64,000 bases of DNA from Metaruminococcus_A sp050943475 (GTDB lineage Bacteria > Bacillota > Clostridia > Oscillospirales > Ruminococcaceae). The first letter of the stretch is position 1. Every line of letters begins with the position of its first letter. A program made the position numbers and the translations under genes. Under the pieces are notes generated by a model. The model was not told the origin of the DNA. It saw only the letters and a program-made list of their open reading frames with translations, and did not search any database. The DNA is taken from assembly GCA_050943475.1 (NCBI GenBank), contig JBMNPF010000012.1:1-64000 (forward strand). Reading direction: 5' to 3'. This document shows, piece by piece, positions 59,408 through 64,000 of the stretch.

Positions 59408-60580
59408 TTATTTTTCACCGTGCCAAACCGGGCTCATATCCCGCAGCGTCTGCACCACACCGGGCAGGACTTCAAGGATGTAATCCACGTCCTCCTCGGT
59501 GGTATCGTCGCCGAGCGAAAGCCGGAGCGAGCCGTGTGCCACCTCGTGCGGCAGACCAATGGCGAGCAGCACATGGGACGGATCCAGGGACCCGGAGGTG
59601 CAGGCGGAACCGGAGGAGCCGCAAACGCCCTTCAAATCCAGACGGAGCAGCAACGCCTCGCCCTCCACCGCTTCAAACGAAACGTTGACGTTTCCGCAAA
59701 GCCGCTTGACCGGGTCGCCGTTGAGCCGGGACACCGGGATTTTGAGCATCCCGTCAATTAAGCGGTCACGAAGTTTTGTCACACGGGCGACCTTCTGCTC
59801 CATGCCTTGGACCGCATCGGTAATGGCCTGGCCGAGCCCGACAATGTAAGCGGTGTTTTCGGTGCCGCCGCGCTTGCCGCTCTCCTGTCCGCCGCCGTGA
59901 ACAAAATTGTCAATGACAACCCCTTTGCGGATATACAGGACGCCCACGCCCTTGGGCGCGTGAATTTTATGCCCGGAGAGGGAGAGCAGGTCAATGTTCT
60001 GCTCTTTGACGTCAATGGGAACATTGCCGACCGCCTGCACAGCGTCGGTGTGGAACAGCACACCCTTATCGCGGCAGATTTTGCCGATCTCCGCAACCGG
60101 CTGGATGGTGCCGATTTCGTTGTTCGCATACATGATGGTGACCAGAGCGGTATCCGGCCGAATGGCCTCCGCCACCTGCCGCGGATCCAAAAGGCCCATT
60201 GAATCAACCGGGAGGTAGGTGACCTCAAAGCCGTGCTTCTCCAGGTACTCACAGGTATGGAGCACGGCATGGTGTTCAAAATTGCTGGTGATGATGTGCT
60301 TTTTGCCCTTCGCGGCCAGCTTCATCGCCGTGCCTTTAATGGCCCAGTTGTCACTTTCGGTGCCGCAGGAGGTGAAATAAATTTCACGGGGCTCCGCACC
60401 AAGCGCTGCGGCCACTTTGGCACGCGCATCCTCAATGGCGCGTTTGGCCGTGCGTGCAATGCTGTAAACGCTGCTCGGGTTGCCGTAGTGTTCGGTCAGG
60501 TAAGGCAGCATGGCGTTCAAAACGCTTTCAGAAACTTTGGTGGTCGCCGCGTTATCTGCATAGACAAACTTTTTCTCCAT
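59408..60580 (-). CDS. iscS: Cysteine desulfurase IscS/NifS-like
   Basis: The 390-residue PLP enzyme has YADNAATTKVSESVLNAM at the start, the PLP lysine in LSLSGHKIHAPKGVG, HTDAVQAVG, and the catalytic Cys in GSSGSACTSGSLDPSHVL. It takes sulfur from cysteine for iron-sulfur clusters and for MnmA. It is the first gene of the iscS-iscU-mnmA block, with a promoter at 60632-60660. Confidence 0.95.
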   Translation of the reverse strand: MEKKFVYADNAATTKVSESVLNAMLPYLTEHYGNPSSVYSIARTAKRAIEDARAKVAAALGAEPREIYFTSCGTESDNWAIKGTAMKLAAKGKKHIITSNFEHHAVLHTCEYLEKHGFEVTYLPVDSMGLLDPRQVAEAIRPDTALVTIMYANNEIGTIQPVAEIGKICRDKGVLFHTDAVQAVGNVPIDVKEQNIDLLSLSGHKIHAPKGVGVLYIRKGVVIDNFVHGGGQESGKRGGTENTAYIVGLGQAITDAVQGMEQKVARVTKLRDRLIDGMLKIPVSRLNGDPVKRLCGNVNVSFEAVEGEALLLRLDLKGVCGSSGSACTSGSLDPSHVLLAIGLPHEVAHGSLRLSLGDDTTEEDVDYILEVLPGVVQTLRDMSPVWHGEK

Positions 60581-60631
60581 ATATTTTCAATCCTTTTCCG
60601 ATTAAACTTGTATGTTTTCTTCTACGGCTTC

Positions 60632-60660
60632 ATTATATACTAATTTAGTGTATAAATCAA
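60632..60660 (-). promoter_or_regulatory. isc promoter with an operator-like palindrome in the spacer
   Basis: On the minus strand TTGATT, exactly 17 bases, TATAAT. The spacer holds CTAAATTAG, a near-perfect palindrome extended by TATAC on one side and GTATA on the other. A protein bound there would cover the space between -35 and -10. In many bacteria such a site before iscS is used by the Rrf2-type regulator IscR; no iscR gene is in the window. The gap 60661-60941 shows no gene. Confidence 0.6.
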
Positions 60661-60941
60661 TATGCTGCAACACATTTTTTGCAAATGCCCAAAACAACCG
60701 TTTTGAACAAACCGGCGGCATCTCGCATCTTCGGGACAAAAAATCCATTTTTCCCCGTTCCGCCCGGTAAGACGCACCTCTTCCCCGCTTGATTCCCACT
60801 GGAAACGCAAAACACATTGCATACCGTATGGAAATGCCGGCAGCCCAAGCCAATCATCCAGCAGTCCAAAACCGCGCTTCCCCGCCCGGCTTTACGCAGC
60901 ACACAAGCTTTATGCCACATATTCCACACCCGCAATGCGGA

Positions 60942-61394
60942 TTATTTGTATTTTTGGCTCTGAGCAACGGCAAGCGCGTCGCACCGTTCGTTTTCCGGAT
61001 GCCCCGCATGCCCTTTGACCCAGACAAAATCAACCTGATGCTGTTCGAGCAGCCCCAGCAGCTTTTCCCATAAGTCGGGGTTGAGCGCCCGGTCCTTTTT
61101 GTTGCGCATCCAGCCGTTGGCGCGCCACTTTTTGGCCCAGCCCTGGGTAATCGCATCAATCACGTATTTGGAATCGCTGTAAACGGTGACCTTGCAGCGG
61201 TATTTGAGGGCGGAAAGCCCTTTAATAAGCGCCGTCAGCTCCATACGGTTGTTGGTGGTTTCCGGTTCGCCGCCGGAAAGCTCCTTGGAAACACCCCCGC
61301 AGCGCAAAATGCAACCCCAGCCGCCTGCGCCGGGGTTGCCGCTGCATGCTCCGTCGGTAAACAGCTCCACCTGTTTTAAGTCTGCCACAAACAT
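60942..61394 (-). CDS. rnhA: Ribonuclease HI
   Basis: ATG 61394 with AAAGGAG upstream gives 150 residues. The catalytic acids are all present: FTDGACSGNPGAGGWG, NRMELTALIKGL, YSDSKYVIDAI and GHPENERCDALA. The basic handle is present (GWAKKWRANGWMRNKKDR). RNase HI removes RNA from RNA-DNA hybrids. It is a single gene on the minus strand. Confidence 0.96.
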   Translation of the reverse strand: MFVADLKQVELFTDGACSGNPGAGGWGCILRCGGVSKELSGGEPETTNNRMELTALIKGLSALKYRCKVTVYSDSKYVIDAITQGWAKKWRANGWMRNKKDRALNPDLWEKLLGLLEQHQVDFVWVKGHAGHPENERCDALAVAQSQKYK

Positions 61395-61571
61395 GCTCCT
61401 TTTATTTGCATTTTGTCCAGCCGCCCGGCACGGCCCATAACCCACCGGGCCAAGCCGCCTGCTTCTCTTACCGCGCAGGTTGATAAAGGAAGCGGCCATA
61501 CAGCACCTCTGCTGCGCCTGGCGGGCGGCGCTGCCAATCCGCCTGAACGGCACAGACGGCAGCCATTCTTC

Positions 61572-62060
61572 TCAATAGCCGAACATCCCGCTCAGCGAAT
61601 CGTCATTCTCAATCCAGCCGCCAACATCGACGACGGTGAACTCCTCCGAGGTGTTGCGGATGATAACGGTATCGATCCCCGCGTTGATGATCAGCCGTTT
61701 GCACATGGAACAGGAGGAAATGTCCGGCTCCAGCTCCTTGGTCCGGGCATTGACGCCGACCAGGTACAGGGTGGCGCCAATCATATCCGAACGGGCGGCC
61801 GAAATAATGGCGTTCGCCTCGGCGTGAACCGACCGGCAGAGCTCGTACCGCTCGCCGCGCGGAACATTCAGCCGTTCGCGGGTACAGTAGCCCACGTCGG
61901 AGCAATTTTGCCGGCCGCGCGGCGCACCGTTGTAGCCGGTGGAAATAATCTGGTCGTTTTTGACAATGATTGCGCCAAAGTTGCGGCGCAGACAGGTACC
62001 GCGCTCCGATACCGTCTGTGCAATATCCAGGTAGTAATTAATTTTATCACGTCTTTCCAT
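61572..62060 (-). CDS. Deoxycytidylate deaminase (ComEB-like)
   Basis: ATG 62060 with GGAGG eleven bases upstream gives 162 residues. The zinc site is SVHAEANAI (His79 with the catalytic Glu81) plus Cys117 and Cys120 in SSCSMCKRL. A further Cys/His-containing part (NCSDVGYCTRERLN) is typical of dCMP deaminases. It turns dCMP into dUMP for dTTP synthesis. The gene is divergent from rsmA. Confidence 0.88.
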   Translation of the reverse strand: MERRDKINYYLDIAQTVSERGTCLRRNFGAIIVKNDQIISTGYNGAPRGRQNCSDVGYCTRERLNVPRGERYELCRSVHAEANAIISAARSDMIGATLYLVGVNARTKELEPDISSCSMCKRLIINAGIDTVIIRNTSEEFTVVDVGGWIENDDSLSGMFGY

Positions 62061-62299
62061 AAAGGGCACCTCCATCCCGCGGGAAGGCGTTTTGCCCTCC
62101 GCCGTGGGCACGCCCGCCTTTGCGGACAGGCCCGTTGAGCTTATTATAGTGTCTCCCCCTTTTGATTGCAAGATTCTTTTTGAAAACAGCGCCGTTTTAT
62201 GGTAAAATGGAGAGCGAAAGCCCGGCGGGCGGCTCAAACGCCGCTCAGGCGGGCAATGGCATTGGCGCGGCATTCCCGCGCAGAAACGGAGTTTCAAGT

Positions 62300-63157
62300 A
62301 TGAACAGCCTGACCGACATCGGCGCCATAAAAGAGCTGCTTGCACGCCACGGTTTTACCTTTTCCAAGGCGCTGGGGCAGAATTTTTTAATCAACCCTTC
62401 GGTCTGTCCGCGCATTGCGGAGCAGGGCGGCGCCGCGCCGGGCGTAGGGGCCATTGAAATTGGTCCCGGCATTGGTGTGCTGACGCGGGAGCTCGCCAAA
62501 CGGGCGGACAAAGTTGTCGCCGTGGAAATTGACCAGCGTTTGATCCCGGTGCTCGCCGAGACGCTGGAAGGCTATGACAACGTGCGGGTACTCAACGCCG
62601 ACGTACTGAAGGTCGACCTCAAAGCCCTAATCGCCGAAGAATTTTCCGGTATGGAGGTTGTGCTCTGCGCAAACCTGCCGTATTACATCACCTCCCCCAT
62701 TATTATGGGGCTGCTGGAGGCAAAGCTGCCCATCAAATCCATTACTGTCATGGTGCAGAAAGAGGCGGCGGTGCGGCTGTGTGCCCTGCCCGGCACCCGG
62801 GACGTAGGGGCCGTGAGCATTGCGGTGCGGTACTTCAGCACCCCCAAGCTGCTGTTCCAGGTCTCTCGGGGGAGCTTCCTCCCCGCCCCGAATGTGGATT
62901 CCGCCGTCATCCGGCTGGATCTGCAAAAGCCCCCTTCCCTCGATTTTGACGAGGCGGTCTTTTTCCGGGTGGTGCGCGCAGGCTTTGCCCAGCGGCGCAA
63001 GACGCTGGTAAACTCCCTCGCCGGAACACTGGGCCTTGACAAAAATGCAGTCGCCGGCGCGCTGGCGGACTGCGGTATCAAGCCGACGGCACGTGCCGAA
63101 GAGCTGCAGATGGAGCAGTTTCTCACATTGGCGCGGCGGCTTTCGTCTGTCTTATAA
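62300..63157 (+). CDS. rsmA: 16S rRNA dimethyladenosine transferase
   Basis: ATG 62300 follows CGGAG; the product has 285 residues. It opens with HGFTFSKALGQNFLINP, the RsmA (KsgA) signature. The SAM site is AIEIGPGIGVLTRELA, and motif IV is CANLPYYITSPI. It dimethylates two adenosines near the 3' end of 16S rRNA. In Firmicutes it is often close to rnmV; here it is followed by a HAD hydrolase. Confidence 0.95.
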   Translation: MNSLTDIGAIKELLARHGFTFSKALGQNFLINPSVCPRIAEQGGAAPGVGAIEIGPGIGVLTRELAKRADKVVAVEIDQRLIPVLAETLEGYDNVRVLNADVLKVDLKALIAEEFSGMEVVLCANLPYYITSPIIMGLLEAKLPIKSITVMVQKEAAVRLCALPGTRDVGAVSIAVRYFSTPKLLFQVSRGSFLPAPNVDSAVIRLDLQKPPSLDFDEAVFFRVVRAGFAQRRKTLVNSLAGTLGLDKNAVAGALADCGIKPTARAEELQMEQFLTLARRLSSVL

Positions 63158-63363
63158 GTCCTATTCGGATTTTTATGAAGAATCCTGCCGCCTTATTCTG
63201 TGCCGGAACGCCGAAAAAGACAATCCGGTTTTACCCATAAACAACCGCCGCGGCGTACAGCGCGCGGCAATCTGCCCCGCCCGCGAAACGGCTTCATCGG
63301 TTCAGAAGCCGAATGTCTACACCAAATGCAGGCGGAAATCCAACCAGGAAAGATGGTGATTCC

Positions 63364-64000
63364 ATGATCCAAGCGGTTATTTTTGATATGGACGGCCTGA
63401 TGTTTGACACCGAGGCGCTCTCCAAAAAGAGCTGGCTGGTGGTCGGCCGGGAAATGAAGCTGCCCATTACCGATGAAATTCTGCACCGCGTCATTGGAAT
63501 GAATGCGGCGCGGGTGGAGCAGGAGTGTATGGCCTACTTTGGGCCGGACTTTGACTACCACCATTTCCGTGCACTCGCCGCGGATTATATGAGCCGTTCC
63601 TTCGATGAAAACGGCGTGCCGGTCAAGCGCGGCCTGCCCGAGCTGCTCCTCTTTTTGCGGCAGAACCGCTACAAAACGGCTGTGGCAAGCTCTTCTTCCC
63701 GCGCTACGGTGGAGCATCACCTGAAAGCGACCGGGCTTGAATCTTATTTTGACGCCCTCGTCTGCGGGGATATGGTGGAGCAGAGCAAACCCGCGCCGGA
63801 CATTTTTCTCAAGGCGGCCGAGGCGCTCGGCGCAAAGCCGCAGAACTGCCTTGTGCTGGAGGATTCCGCAAACGGTATCCGGGCGGCGCATGCGGCGGGT
63901 ATCCCCGCCATTATGGTGCCGGATTTGATTGAACCGACCGACGAACTGCGCCAGCTGGCGTGGATGGTCTGCGAGTCGCTCTGCGACGTTCTGCCGGTTT
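63364..64000 (+). CDS. HAD-family hydrolase, beta-phosphoglucomutase-like (cut by window end)
   Basis: The frame opens at ATG 63364 behind AGGAAAG and is still open at the window end, with about 212 residues visible. Motif I is IFDMDGLMFDTE with both Asp; motif II is VASSSS; the motif III Lys is in SKPAPDIFLKAA; motif IV is LVLEDSANGIRAA. The cap domain lies between motifs I and II. This branch includes beta-phosphoglucomutase and sugar-phosphate phosphatases. The gap 63158-63363 shows no gene. Confidence 0.85.
   Translation, partial: MIQAVIFDMDGLMFDTEALSKKSWLVVGREMKLPITDEILHRVIGMNAARVEQECMAYFGPDFDYHHFRALAADYMSRSFDENGVPVKRGLPELLLFLRQNRYKTAVASSSSRATVEHHLKATGLESYFDALVCGDMVEQSKPAPDIFLKAAEALGAKPQNCLVLEDSANGIRAAHAAGIPAIMVPDLIEPTDELRQLAWMVCESLCDVLPV

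Noticed and set aside
63193..63891. A 232-codon minus-strand frame opposite the HAD gene
   Set aside because: Shadow of the plus-strand HAD hydrolase, which has all four HAD motifs.

Overview
The window looks like a piece of chromosome from a Gram-positive, anaerobic, endospore-forming member of the Clostridia, most likely Oscillospirales/Ruminococcaceae-like. The evidence is an oxygen-sensitive ribonucleotide reductase (nrdD/nrdG), spoVG, bofA and a collagen-like exosporium-type protein, the yaa-type gene set (holB, ricT, darA) and sigma-A-like promoters. No taxonomic search was possible, so this is inference from gene content.

Region 1 (1-5533) is the right end of a prophage with AGA/AGG-rich codon use unlike the rest. 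It holds the C-terminus of a tail tape-measure protein, a string of small tightly packed unknown genes, a terminator, a short second transcription unit and a large serine recombinase. The recombinase abuts the truncated 3' half of a macrodomain gene, so the phage appears to have integrated into that gene.

Region 2 (5534-8570) is an AT-richer accessory island: the broken macrodomain gene, an overlapping class M sirtuin (SirTM), a 58-residue Cys_rich_KTR protein, a frameshifted relic of a ScoMcrA-type modified-DNA-binding protein, and a nucleotidyltransferase with an unidentified C-terminal part.

Region 3 (8571-31525) is GC-richer host DNA with mostly single-gene units: a large unknown membrane protein, mscL, an MtaA-like methyltransferase, a cold-shock gene behind an unusual hairpin leader, a GH2 beta-mannosidase, murC, spoVG, a candidate small RNA, an AEC transporter, two paralogous XRE regulators sharing an operator motif, the collagen-like protein, an MFS transporter, and an nrd operon. 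In that operon the glycyl-radical domain of NrdD is a separate small gene between nrdD and nrdG, preceded by a promoter with two NrdR-like boxes.

Region 4 (31526-44425) is a minus-strand core block: dut; mreB-mreC-mreD-pbp2-minD-mgsA; hisS-aspS; and zapA with a U32 protein and a Nudix ADP-ribose pyrophosphatase. These genes cover cell-shape control, division, tRNA charging and nucleotide clean-up. Region 5 (44426-53750) mixes a GNAT, an M14 carboxypeptidase homologue that has lost its active site, an FAD oxidoreductase, small membrane proteins, rnpB (RNase P RNA), bofA/DUF2508, a phosphoesterase and a foldase-like lipoprotein. Region 6 (53751-64000) contains ferredoxin, ricT-holB, darA, a PLP decarboxylase, iscS-iscU-mnmA behind a promoter with an operator-like palindrome, rnhA, a dCMP deaminase, rsmA, and a HAD hydrolase cut by the window end. 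No tRNA, rRNA or CRISPR array was seen.
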